Made by a program: the position numbers and the translations under genes. Shown piece after piece: positions 46,928-58,788 of a DNA stretch of 64,000 bases. Below the pieces are notes generated by a model. It made no database searches. It was given only the letters and a program-made list of their open reading frames with translations, and was not told the origin of the DNA. The stretch's first letter is position 1; the number at the start of each line of letters is the position of its first letter. Source of the DNA: Albifimbria verrucaria. Lineage: Eukaryota; Ascomycota; Sordariomycetes; Hypocreales; Stachybotryaceae. The DNA lies in assembly GCA_020081605.1 (NCBI GenBank), contig JAHREC010000013.1:1116001-1180000 (forward strand), written 5' to 3'.

Positions 46928-49365
46928 ATGGCACCGACCATCCCCGTCCCTACCCAGGGCGGTATGTTTCATACGTGTAAGTCGTCTCTGCTCGCTTTGC
47001 TTTGCCTTGCCTTCCCGTGCTGATAGGATTTCCTACAAAGTTCAAGGAGTGACTCCTCGCAAGCCTTCTGCTGAGTCCTCCGAGGGTGGCAAGTCTGCTG
47101 GCACCACCGGCAGCAAGCGCATCACCACGCCACACGCATGTGCTGAGTGCAAGAGACGCAAGATCCGCTGTGATGGCCAGCAGCCATGCGGTCAATGTCT
47201 CTCAAGCCGCGCCCCCAAAAGGTGTTTTTATGACAAACACCGCCAACGAGTCATTCCTTCAAGAAAGTGAGTCCACAGCAACCATGTACTGGATTCCAAA
47301 GCAGCCGCATTAACACAATTTTTAGGACTCTCGAGGCTCTGTCTCAGTCTCTAGAAGAGTGCCGCTCCATTCTCAAGCGGCTATATCCTGGTCATGAAGT
47401 TTCCGCTCTTCTTCCCCTTTCCCGGCAGGAGCTTCTCAACCTCCTTGACCGACCACCCATGCAGAATCCCACCTCTCTTCCCTCCCCTCCTCTTCAGACC
47501 TCGCCACTAAAATCAGACCTTGACTCCCCACTCGGTATTGGCTCCGACTCGGGATTGGCTGGATTGGAGCAGATGCCTACCGCCGATTCTGAATGGGATG
47601 AGGAGCGCCGCAGCCGAGACCCAATTCCTGTGGAGGCCGACGATGTCAACGCTCTGTCCCTCAACATGGATCGCCAGGCTTCTTACCTTGGCGCCTCTTC
47701 CATCAAGGCCGCACTGATGGTCATGCTCAAGGTCCAACCCCAGCTCCGTGGTTCCCTGACCCCACCCCTCAACAACGTTGAGCTCGCAAGCAACCTCCCG
47801 GTTATCCGCCAACGACCCATGATCCCTAAGGATAACTCCCGCATTCCTTGGTCATGGAAGGGCCAGACCCTCATTGACGCCTACTTCAAGCGTATTCATG
47901 TCTTCGTTCCCATGCTGGATGAGGCCTCATTCCGTGCCGACTACCTCGAGGGACAAAGATGTGACGCTGCTTGGCTAGCTTTGCTGAACATGGTATTCGC
48001 CATGGGCAGCATCGTCGCCATGAAATCCGATGACTTCAACCACATCAACTACTACAACCGCGCCATGGAGCATCTCACCATCGATGCCTTCGGTAGCAGC
48101 CACATCGAGACTGTCCAGGCCCTGGCCATTATTGGTGGATACTATCTGCACTACATCAACCGACCCAACATGGCCAACGCAATTATTGGCGCTGCCATCC
48201 GCATGGCGAGCGCCCTCGGCCTCCACCGGGAGTCTCTCGCCCAAGGTAGTAGCAGCGACGTCGCCGCCGCCGAAACACGAAGACGCACGTGGTGGTCTCT
48301 CTTCTGCCTCGACACATGGGCAACAACCACTCTGGGCCGTCCTAGCTTCGGACGGTGGGGTCCTGCAATCAACATCCAGCCGCCCGAGTTTGGAATCAAC
48401 CAGGTGAGTGGAGCTTACGCCTCCCTTTCCCTTGAAGATACAAGCCACTAACTGAACACTATGTAGGCGCGTGACTCGGCACAGCATGCAGGAATCCTGC
48501 CTTTGATCGAGAACATCAAGTTCTGCAAGATTGCCACCCAGATCCAGGACATGCTAGCCATCACTCCTCTTCTACGACCAGAGGATCGCTGCAGCATGGA
48601 CGCGCAATTGGTCAACTGGTACAGCAATCTACCATGGCTCCTGCGCACCACTGACCCATGTGCCGAGCCGCTGTACATCGCCCGCTGCGTTATGAAGTGG
48701 CGATACCAGAACCTCCGGATGCTACTCCACCGACCAGTACTCCTGAGCCTGGCCAGTGGCGGTATTGGAGCACACATTGCAGAGCAGGACATCGCAGGTG
48801 TGGAGACATGCCGAGAACTTGCCAAGGCTACGATCGAAGACATCTCACGTGAATGGACGCGCAACCAGATGTCCGGATGGAACGCTGTCTGGTTCCTCTA
48901 CCAGGCCGCCATGATCCCCTTGTCAGCATCTTCTGGCAGTGGGACAGCCCTCAGGTACCTGAGTGGCAAAAGCAGATTGAGACGATCCTAGAGCTACTTG
49001 ATGCCATGGAGGATTGGTCACTTGCAGCGCGCCGGAGTCGCGAGGTTGTGTGGCGAATGTACGAAGCCAGCCGCCAATTGCAGAGCGGCAACGCCTCAAT
49101 GGAGGGCATTGGTGCCGACCATGCCCTGATGATGAGCGAGGAAGACTTCCACATGTCCCCCATCGGGCTGGAAACAGATGACATGGCTAGCATGCTTGAC
49201 CAGTATGGGCTCAGGGACCTTGATGGCATGTACTGGGGACAGCCACAGTCCCTGTCCCATGCCGACAACAGCATGTACAGCGTCAACGAGAGCATGATGC
49301 CTGTTGACTACGCCTCCATGGGTCTTCAGGGAAGCACCATGGATGGAGCATTCTTTGTCCACTAG
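46928..49365 (+). CDS. Zn2Cys6 fungal-specific transcription factor
   Basis: About 745 aa. The binuclear cluster lies at about aa 49-78: CAECKRRKIRC, then Cys-x2-Cys-x8-Cys (CGQCLSSRAPKRC), followed by a basic linker. The fungal_trans domain (about aa 255-440) includes DAYFKRIHVFVPMLDEASF, AIIGGYYLHYINRPN and RRRTWWSLFCLDTWATTTLG. The C-terminus is acidic and Met/Ser-rich and could activate transcription. Introns: 46962-47040, 47267-47325 (phase 2, just after the cluster) and 48404-48466. One short C4 run at 48916-48919 breaks the frame; one more C restores LVSIFWQWDSP. The targets are unknown. Its very long non-coding flanks (7 kb and 3.9 kb) contrast with the rest of the window and suggest elaborate control. 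Confidence 0.92.
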
Positions 49366-52300
49366 GACAGGAGCAGGGTGTAAGGTGGCTTGGCTTGTAT
49401 CCATTTTCTCACTTTCACAATGCATTTTCAACAGAACCAGAGCATGGGGTTGCATAAGGATTACCCAGGAATGGGCAAGAACGGCGTTACAGGGTGGACA
49501 CTGTTTGTACTATGAACTGACGAAGAGGACATGAGAGGACGTCCCACAAGGGAAACGACATGCACACATCTAAGACTCAGATATACCCCAATCATCATGA
49601 TGACGAATAAAAAGAAAATGATCCAACCTTTTTTTACAAGACCCAAACGTGATGCGCAGAGTGACAATACAACTCATACAACGCACAGCAGGCTTCCAAG
49701 GACAGAACTTGGCCGAGTCTGAACGGGCCCACAGTCCGGGCCACACAGGGAAGTGTCGTCTTCACAATGACGATATCTCCCCATTTGACGGGAAGACGGG
49801 ACCGAATGAGAGAGTGAGTATGTGAGAAAGAGAAACGGGGGTCCAATTACTACCCCCAGCACCAATTTCCGGCAGATAGTTCTTGCCCTTGTCCAGAACA
49901 TGATCCATCATGACAAGGCCACAGGGTGCTGCACTTGATTTCCGGCCAATGTCCGGCGTCCTATCCATCCCGGGACTTTGAAAATAAGAAGAAAAAGAAA
50001 GAAAAAAGACGGCCATTGACCAGGGGCGTATTAGGCCCTCCACGTCCCATGCAGTAGTCTTTCGGCAGTGACGAGAAGAGCAGTAGTGGTAAGTATGTAA
50101 CCGCGATGGGCAAAGGACGGTTCGGTTGAAGGCTGGTTTCAACTTCCATTCATACGGCGACAAGCGATTGGCTGGAAAAAGGCGAGCCCATAGGAAGCGG
50201 GCTGCAATCTGGGTGTTCGGCCCGCGAACGACGGAAGAGAGGGGGTGGGGCTACATCGTGGAAATGATTGCCGCGTGCACAGAAACAGGTTGGCGAGAGG
50301 AACGGTGCGGGTTTGGAGGGGCCATGGTAATGTCAAGTGCCGTAAAGCCCTTCCTCGAAGAGTTGCGAATATTGTTTCCTTGCTTTGACAGGCTTTCGTT
50401 GTTGACGATGTTCCTCGAGTATCCCATCCCAATCCTAACCCAACCCAACCCCCAAGAAATAACATGTGCATGCTTCCCCAACTACCACGAACGAGGGAGA
50501 AGTGGGGAAATACAAGCATTGTATCGGGCCTAAAGTCGGAGTCCGTCGTGGCCTCGGGGAGGATGGCGAAGGGGTGATTGATCTACGGACCCCTAGCGAG
50601 CTTCTCTTCAAGAGCCGGTTGCTGCAGGGGTTCCCGGCTGTAGCATGTCTTATTCGCACGACGTGGCCGATGCTCTGGGAGGAAACGAAAAAGTGTGGAC
50701 CCTCGTTCTCCTCGAATGGTACGAGGGTGGGAAGTGAAGGAAGAGAGAGACAGGGGGTGTGAGGGCATGGATATTGAAGCGGTGCAGCGGGGAGGGCAAA
50801 ACAACCGCCAGATGCTACTGTGGTATCGGACGTGGCATCAAAGCCCGTTACTCTGGGGAAGCGCGGCTTTCTTCGTAGGCTCCCTCCTTTCGGCTTGCAG
50901 GCGTGAGGATGGGTAAGCAGGCGACAAGCGAGGCGTTGCAAGTGCAGAGAAGCGAGCACGCACGCGAGACGAACGAGAAGTCTGGGGAAATACAGCATGT
51001 TGTGCGACAGAAGGCAGGTTTTTCGTGCATGATGCAGTCAGGCTCACATGTGCGTGAGATGCGCGTGTGCCTGGCTGTGTGCTCCATCTGATTTCTTTCT
51101 TTTGCCCGTGTTGTCCAGATTTGGAGGCGTTCGTCCCGATAAGTCCATCATCAATGTTGGCCGAAGGCGCGTTCCGGCATGAGGATTATACTGTACGGCG
51201 GATGAAAGGGGGCCGGAAGTGGAAGCGAGTTGCTTCAGCCGCATATTGCCCGCTCCCTCGTGCGAGGAAATAGGCGACTCAGGTAGGTAAGGTATGTATG
51301 TCTCAGCCCAAGACCGAGCCTATAAATCTTCAGCGTGGCATGGTTCGCGATGCATGGCTGAACAGATCGTAGCGTCTCCCATCACACACTTGCAGGATCG
51401 GACATCAACGAAAAGCCACAGGCCAGAGATCGGCGTCATAGCGAACACCCAGATGCAATGTTCAAGTGATCATGATGCTCTGCAGCTCAGCCATAGCCCC
51501 CATTTCCGGACGCGGTGCAGCTTGTCAGCCCATCCACAACACACTCTAGTTCTCCTACCGGCGGGAGCGCTCAACGCCCGGGCCTACATTCCGATGATAT
51601 GCCCACTGCGCCGAGGCAACGTGTGACTGCGCATCGCCTAGTTCCACCACCTTCCATGCGGATGCCATGCTGGCAATCGCTTGGGGAGATCGGACGGTGC
51701 GGAACTACTTGACATGATCACCAGGGGCGCTGTCAGCCTCGGCTGCTTTCCCAGGGGAAGGGCTTTGAGCAGATGCACCTCAGCTGCTCCATACGGATGC
51801 TGGTCGTTCAGCCACGGCGACACCGCATCGCAAGAATCAGAGGTAAAACGTGGAGTTGGCGTTGCCTATCACAGCCACCTACGGATTCTAGGTTTGATTT
51901 TCCGGAGCCAAGAGTCCTTTGTGAGACATGAACCTGTTTGTGAATGTGCTCTCGCTACGCTGCTTCGGTCGTCGGCGAAATGGCCGGCGAGCTCAGCATG
52001 GTGAGGTGAACGGAAAAGGAGGAGGCGCAGCCTTAAATCAAACAACGACATGTAGGTGTGAGCATGGAGAATCCTCTCATCTTTATAGCATATATTCATG
52101 TCCAGATGTTCCTATTTGTGGTTGGATTTCAGGATATCCTTAGCGGGATTGATAGCATCTGTATGGAGACTATCCAACGTGGACCTTTACTTAGGTAGCT
52201 TACCGGAAGAAAAGTAACGTAGATCTGTGCAAGCTATCTTCAGATCGAACGGCTATCTGGTGAAGTGGAGAACAATCAAATACTAGCATTAGGCTTGAAG

Positions 52301-53254
52301 ATCTCTTGGTGATCTTCAACACAGGGCACATGTCCGATATACTAATAGCTACTGGGGAAAGCCTCGAGAAGGCGTCGAATGCCTCAGGTGCCAGGCGATG
52401 GCGAGTTGTTGTTCGAGGGAAGTGTTTTTGTGCTTGAGAGCCCGTCGTGACACTACCGGACTGTATGCCACGTAAGATTCGGTTCTCAAGAGACGGTTTG
52501 ACGTTCCACAAATAGTCCTACTAAAGGTGTGTGACACTCTAGGAGCCGCGATGCTCACATAAGACGTTGGTTTGTCGCTGATTGCGCAGATGTTATCCAG
52601 ATGCGGTCCAACGGTCTTTTGATAGAGCCAATGATAGGACCAATGCTGCAAGGCTGTAAGCTCGATAGCCGTTTAATGTTGCTAACAAGCTCGCAATTGG
52701 TGGGATGCGTGTTGACTTATCCTAGCAGCCAAATCTTCAAATCGCAAGAATTTGATGATTCAGGATATCAACTAGTACGAGCATGGACTTGCCAACAACT
52801 TACTTTTCCAGTATGGAATGGAGATGGGCCTTGGTAGATGATCCTCGGGTGAGTTTTGTGCGTCAGTAGGCCATCCTGTAAAAACCGAACTTGAATCACT
52901 TGATATAATAACAAAGCTCGATGTCATCCATTACAAAGCCAACGTCGAATATGCGCCTTGCTTGCTCTGAGATCGAGGTCACAAGAAGTCGCGATAGATT
53001 GAACGTAAGAGAGGAAAGAATCCTTACCATGATTGGTGTCGGCACTCGGAGTTGCACCTTCCTGCACTGTCAGGGCGTGACTGGCAAGGAGACAACAGCA
53101 TTCAATGCCCCTGAGCAATTTCGATGCAAAGATACCACTTACGCACGCTTCCAGCTCATCTACACTTTTTCTTCTATTCCAACCCCTTATCCCAGATCTC
53201 CCATGTCAACTTGCCATTTCTCCCGCTTAGCAGCCGTAACCATTTTCCCTCAAA
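49366..53254. other. 3.9-kb gene-poor region between the regulator and HEI10
   Basis: No supported gene. From about 49.6 to 51.25 kb the + strand is purine-rich (AAGAAGAAAAAGAAAG, GGAAGAGAGGGGG), meaning C/T-rich on the minus strand, and a TAGGTAAGGTATGTATG element lies at about 51283-51300. This could be the leader of a minus-strand transcript heading towards the regulator. From about 52.15 to 52.9 kb composition looks different (more A/T); the minus-strand frame 52349-52651 (100 codons) is not recognised. Confidence 0.4.
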
Positions 53255-54472
53255 ATGGAGCACGCTCTCAGCTGCAACAACCTGAAATGCAGGAAAGAGT
53301 TGACGGACCGCGCCCTCGTCACCACGTGCAGGTTGGTGGCCTTGCTTCACGGTGTTTCTTCTTAATATGTCGCTTCTGATGCGAGCCATAGTCACATTTT
53401 CTGCCTCGAGTGTGCTCAGCAGGCTGGTGCTACGGGCAGCGAGCCTGGTCGGCACATCCTCTGTCCAGCGTGCCACTCACAGCTCAACAAGCCTGACGAC
53501 GCCGTCATCACGAACCTCAGCCCGACCGAAGACTACAAGACGAGTGTTCTCAGTGGCCTTGGACCCAACATCATCATGGAGTGTGCTGGTCGCGCACTCA
53601 GCTTCTGGGCCTATCAAACTGCCCAAGACGTCTGCTACCAACAATACCTCTGCAAGACTCTGGCCGAGAAATATTCTAGTTTGAGCCTCAGGTTGGACAA
53701 GACGGTAAACGATGCAAACTCGGAAATAGAGCGGATCCAGCAAAAGCTCGACAGTTAGTCCCATGAATTACCTCGACCGCCGATGTTTCTGATGATTGCA
53801 GATGTCCTCGGTGAGCAAGACGTGCTTCGACGGAGAAACGAAGAGTTAGTCCTCCTGTGCAAGGAAAAGAGCCGCAAGCTGCTGCAGACACAGGAGCTTT
53901 ACGACAAGGTCAAGCGCAAGGCCGAACTCGGCCAGATCCAGCGAGCAGCGTCGGATGCGGTTGACTCGACACTACTTGCAGGAGCTCATGCAGCGGGTGT
54001 CATGATGGCTGATCACGAACGTGGCGAACAGGTGACGGCGTTTCCAGCCGGGGTAAACCAGCGGTTCGATTATTCGAGTATGAACATGAGTCTTCCTCGG
54101 TCAACGTCAAACCAAGCCAGTGACGAGAACCAGTGGGCTCGACTGCCTTTGGCCCGCCGTGGTTGGTATCACCAGAGTATTGATTGAGATACGTTACTGA
54201 CTAGTATCACAGCTGAACCTTCGGGTGTTGCATTCACTGGTACAGCTCGTCAGAGACCCGGGAATCACGCGTTGTCGAATATGGCTGGCTTCTCTGCCCT
54301 AAATGCTAGCCCAATACCTATATCGAGTCCAGCAAGGAGATCATTAACAGCAAACGCATCGGGCTTTACAAGCAATCGTCACGGACTGACAGGGCTCGGT
54401 CTTACTTCAGGTTTGAAAGTCAGTCAGCCAACCAACGTTCCAGGGCTTGATGCATCAGTGCGTACACATTGA
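53255..54472 (+). CDS. HEI10: HEI10/CCNB1IP1-like meiotic RING E3 ligase
   Basis: 352 aa, reading cleanly through three introns (53332-53391, 53754-53801, 54162-54212). The N-terminal RING (MEHALSCNNLKCRKELTDRA without the last residue, CSHIFCLECAQQAG, ILCPACHSQL) matches the HEI10 arrangement, including the Asn-Leu-Lys-Cys-Arg-Lys opening. It is followed by LSPTEDYKTSVLSGL and RALSFWAYQTAQD, both typical of the family, then a coiled coil (about aa 135-205), then a Ser/Asn-rich tail. In plants, mammals and Sordaria HEI10 marks recombination sites and promotes crossovers along the synaptonemal complex. The function here is inferred from the family. The ATG at 53255 is chosen because the RING begins at once. 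Confidence 0.88.
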
Positions 54473-55579
54473 TGGCACAAATCTAGTTCAAGCTCGTGAT
54501 GTATAGTGCTGGATTGTTCAATTCAGACTCCAGCGATTCATTGCGTTTCCCAAGCAGCTATTTTGCTGATGATGGGGTCGAGACATGTGGCTTCGGATTG
54601 TTTTGATGTGATATAGCAAGCGGCTACCAGTGGGCGTCTGTGAATAGATATCACTGGCTTGCCCAGCACTTATTATACAAATCCTTACAATCGGCACTTA
54701 CGTGAACAGGTCAACTTGACACTGTACCGAAAGATATGATGACGATATGCAAGATAAGGTAGTTGAAAAATTTGACTACATTATGACCATATGATGCTAC
54801 AGAATTGAACGTGTGCCAAGTTGAGGCCCGGTGGATGAGATATAGGGTAGCCACAACGTCCGCACCAGCTAGGCTTTTTCGGAAGCCGATGGAAATGTTC
54901 TTTTTGGACGCTTAGAGTGGGGTCGCACCGTCTCGTGTTGAGTATCACAGTTCTTGACAGTGTTTCCACTTGGAGAGATCAACCAAGGAACGCGTAAGAT
55001 ACAGTGCGCGGTTTGGTTGCCAGGTTGCACCCGCAGACCCGGCACAAAGTCGCCTGTGCGAGACCGCACTGTATGGTAGCGCAACACGAGGCACACTAGC
55101 TAAGCAGCTGCCCACTCACTCCCAGCAGCGTGTTTATCTAAGGCGATAACCAGGATAAGGAGGCACCCAATAAACCTGCTTCATTGGTTCTTGTGCACAT
55201 TTGACGTCCGCCCAGCCAATCTTGCCCCATCACTCTCCATCGCATCTTCCCACGACTGCGTCTGATGATGATGATGCCCTTACACGCTCGCTTCCACTCA
55301 ATCAACTAACGGGTTCAACACCTCGACCAGCGCTTTCTCTTCGTACCGTCGTTCGTCTCACGCAGCATTTTTATCCTTTACAATACGCAATTTCGTCGTC
55401 ACTGTCTTGATTGATTATACGTCCCGTTCCGGAGCGCCACCCCTTCGCTCCGTGTCCATTGTCAGCAACACCTCCGCATTATCGTCATCTCTCTGTTGCT
55501 GCCCCGGGACGACCGCGCAGATACCTTCGCCGCGCAAGGCCCCATATTTTCACCACTGCCGAATGCCAACCACGTCCTA
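54473..55579. other. HEI10 3' region and YND1 promoter
   Basis: 1.1 kb between co-oriented genes. The last 380 bp are C/T-rich with ATG-containing open frame upstream of the YND1 start, probably leader. Nothing else is recognised. Confidence 0.35.
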
Positions 55580-57692
55580 ATGGGCAAGAACTGTCCGTAT
55601 CTGCCCGTTCCCATTCCCGTTCCCCTACCCGCGCAACTCGGTTGGCTGACTTGGTTGGCAATCTAGCACAATACGGCATCATCCTCGACGCCGGCTCCTC
55701 CGGGACCCGTGTGTACGTCTACAAGTGGAAGAACCCGGCCGCCGCCAGCAAACATGCCTCCATCAAAGAGTTGCGCAGTTTGCCCGAGTTGAAGCTCAAG
55801 GAGAGCAAAAAGATTCACCCGGGTGTATCTACCTTCGCCGAAAATGTCGCCGCCGTCGGTCCCAACCATCTTAAAGCCCTTGTCGACGTCGCGATGGACC
55901 AAGTTCCCAGCAAGAAGATTCGCGACACCCCGATATTTCTCATGGCCACTGCGGGCGTTCGATTTCTGCCCAAGCAACAACAAGTAGCTCTCTTACAGGG
56001 CATCTGCACGTACCTCAAGGCCACTACCAACTTCCTCCTTCCCGACTGTGACGCACATATCCAAGTCATTTCAGGCGAGACTGAGGGCTTGTACGGCTGG
56101 ATCGCTGCAAATTACTTGCTTGGAGGCTTCGACAACCCGGAAGAGCATGCTCATGGTAAAGGTCACCACACTTACGGGTTTCTTGACATGGGTGGCGCCT
56201 CGGCCCAGATTGCTTTCGCTCCAAATGCCACCGAGGCCGAGAAACACGCCGATAACCTCAAGGTGGTCCGGATGCGACGATTAGACGGCTCCCCAGCTGA
56301 GTACAAGGTTTTCACGGCTACCTGGCTCGGATTCGGTGCCAACAAAGCTCGTGATCGCTATGTTGAGACACTTGTGGAACACTACGGCAACGACAACACC
56401 GAGTTGCCTGATCCGTGCATGCCCAAGAACCTACGCCTCAGTTTGGATGGAAAACCTGCTGGTGGCGCATCGAAATCGAAAAGCCCCACGCTCGTGGAAC
56501 TGGCATGTTTGAAGAATGCCTGCGTAAAACCTACCCATTGCTAGGAAAGGAAGCACCTTGCGAGGAAGAGCCATGCTTGCTGAATGGTCAACACGCTCCG
56601 GCCATCGATTTCGACGTCAATCACTTTGTGGGAGTTTCCGAGTACTGGCATACTACTCATGGCGTTTTTGGAAAGAAGGACAAAGCGTACGATCTGGCAA
56701 CCTATCAACACAAAGTTATAGACTTCTGTAGTCAAGATTGGTCGAATATCGAGGGGAGCTGGATAAACGCAAGAAAACGTCCGAGCAAAAGGCGGAAGAA
56801 GCCCGAGTGGCTTGTTTCAAGGCCTCATGGCTCATCAACATGCTCTACGAGGGATTGGCATTCCTCGGGTTGGCCTAGAAGGCACTGGAGCACCCGGCAT
56901 TAACACAACCAAGGAAGCCTTGGAAAAGGCCAAGTCGAAGGGCTTTATAGACCCCTTCAAACCGGTTGACGACATCGATGGTATTGAGCTGAGCTGGACC
57001 CTGGGCAAAATGTTGCTGTATGCTGCTGGACAGGTTACACCCCAAGGCTCTTCCCTCCCAGTGGGTTTCGGTAGCAACGTGGCGACTGGGATCCCATCCG
57101 ATTTTGAACATGCCGGCTCATCGCCTATTCCCTGAACTCGAAAGACCACGACGACGATGACGACTGGGATGACAAGATCAAGTCGACTTCTTCATCAATG
57201 CCCGGCGTTATGATTTTTATAGCCCTCCTCGTTATCATTGGCTATTTGCTGAGGAAGCCCGAGCGCCGACTGCGATTGGTCAACATGGTACGCCGACGCC
57301 GGCGATCCAGTAGTGGGCGGAAGCCGAGCAGAGGGCTCTCCTTCACCGATAAGCTCTTCGGACGCAGCAAGGGAACGTATGAGCGGGTCATGGAGGAAGG
57401 AGAGGCATCCGAATTCGAGCTTGGCGACGTTGACTCGGACGAGAACGATGTTTCAGACAGCAGTGAAGGATCGCGTACAGGAAGGCATCGGGTCTGGCAA
57501 CGCCGAGGCTCAACGCGGACAAGGTGGATGAATCACGGATGTCACCCCACATGGATCGACACGGGTTTGTCTTACGGACAGAAAGCTGTGAAAGACTGTC
57601 ACCTTCCTTCAAATGATCAACGCAGGCCGGCGGAGCAGGGCGGGAAGCCCGACGCGAAAGAGCCCCTGATGACGCCGCTGGAGGAGGACTAG
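55580..57692 (+). CDS. YND1: Golgi apyrase Ynd1-like (GDA1/CD39 family)
   Basis: About 681 aa. Hydrolyses nucleoside di- and triphosphates (GDP, UDP) in the Golgi lumen, sustaining nucleotide-sugar exchange for glycosylation. Apyrase conserved regions in order: DAGSSGTRVYVYKW, MATAGVRFLP, GETEGLYGWIAANYLL and GFLDMGGASAQIAFAP. A C-terminal membrane helix (VMIFIALLVIIGYLL, about aa 520-540) follows an Asp-rich stretch, as in Ynd1 and unlike Gda1. Intron 55593-55666 gives MGKNSQYGIILDAG. Seven runs each lack a base: 56484-56487, 56753-56756, 56851-56853, 57130-57132, 57484-57485, 57611-57613 and 57663-57666. The last three cancel, so the tail stays open while part of it reads in the wrong frame. 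Confidence 0.9.
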
Positions 57693-58182
57693 TATTAGGT
57701 ATGGGGATTCAGCCAGCCATTGGCACGTGAGATTAGACAGGAAAGGACGAGTGGCTTCAAAAGTCTACGGTATATAGCAGCTATGTGCCGTTGGCGCGGT
57801 TGTGAATTGCTTTCTCTGCTTCAGATGCGGGTGTTTTGGGGAATGGATGTAGGATTCAGGAGGCGTTTTTGGAAGGCGTAGTCTCTCTGACATGGATTTA
57901 TGTTGGGAATTTGTATAATGCAGAATTAGATATCTCTCGCTTCAATATTGAATTTGGAGAACGTGGGTTGCCAGAGTTGGCCGCATACTGAGACTTTGAG
58001 GGAGCCCTGAGTGTAGTCGTTGCTGATGAGAGAGAAGTGATGGCTCGATGAACGGCCAAATGGATGTGTCACGTCGTATCCTCACATTCGTAGACAACTG
58101 GTTTACACCTTTATTGGGAAGATAATGTACATGGCGTGCAGTGTCAGCAGCTTGAGCTATGCTTTGATGGATGTCTGTTGCT
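57693..58182. other. intergenic, convergent 3' ends of YND1 and OPI10
   Basis: 490 bp between convergent genes. No supported coding sequence; the minus-strand frame that runs through it is an extension in a different frame from OPI10. Confidence 0.35.
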
Positions 58183-58788
58183 CTAGTCGGACTGTTGCTT
58201 CTCAAGGAAACTAGGATCAGCCCTGACGCGTGACTCAAACTTGCGCCACCAGTCCTCGAAGGCCTTGAGAGGGACAACCTCAACACCACCGGGGCCTGCG
58301 GAGCCGCTGAAGCTGGCGAGGAAGTTGAAGGCGTTCTGGATGATGCGCTGGGCCAGGACGGCAGTGGAGGGCTGGGACGAGTTTGAGGTGGTGGACTTGT
58401 TGGCAGCGAGCTCCTGGAGGCGAGGAGCGACAGCCTCTGCGGGCTCGATACTGACGCCAATAACGAGGTCCCGATCGGAGTCGGAGGCGGCGGGAGAGCT
58501 GACCTTGAAGATGGCGCTCTCCTTGCCGGGGCCGATGGCGCCGAGGAAGCGGAAATTCGGGGTGGTGCCGGCCTGGGCAGCCTCGGCGACTGCGCGGGCG
58601 GTGGCGAGGTAGATGGCGGCGGCGGTATTATCCGGAAGAGTGACGTTGGGCAGCAGGAAGACAAGAACGTGGGAGAAAGGGCGCGAGGAGGGTAAGGCGT
58701 AGAGGAACGAGGTGGACGATGGGGTCGAGGCCGGCTCCGTGATCAAGGGCTGACCGGTTGGGACGATGCCGAAAAGAGGGCCGGACAT
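58183..58788 (-). CDS. OPI10: OPI10/Hikeshi family protein (DUF775)
   Basis: 201 aa, single exon, no frame problem. The family pattern is clear: LFGIVPTGQPLI at the N-terminus, FSHVLVFLLPNVTLPDNTAAAIYL, FRFLGAIGPGKESAIFKVS, and a Trp-rich end (FEDWWRKFESR). The human member, Hikeshi, carries Hsp70 into the nucleus under heat stress through nucleoporin contacts; yeast Opi10 was named from an inositol-related phenotype. The ATG at 58788 gives the family start; the frame is also open upstream but that part is not conserved-looking. It is divergent from the Nudix gene. Confidence 0.9.
   Translation of the reverse strand: MSGPLFGIVPTGQPLITEPASTPSSTSFLYALPSSRPFSHVLVFLLPNVTLPDNTAAAIYLATARAVAEAAQAGTTPNFRFLGAIGPGKESAIFKVSSPAASDSDRDLVIGVSIEPAEAVAPRLQELAANKSTTSNSSQPSTAVLAQRIIQNAFNFLASFSGSAGPGGVEVVPLKAFEDWWRKFESRVRADPSFLEKQQSD

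Noticed and set aside
57942..58664. 240-codon Pro/Ser-rich minus frame overlapping OPI10
   Set aside because: It is a shadow frame of the OPI10 coding sequence and its 3' flank; OPI10 itself has clear family motifs.
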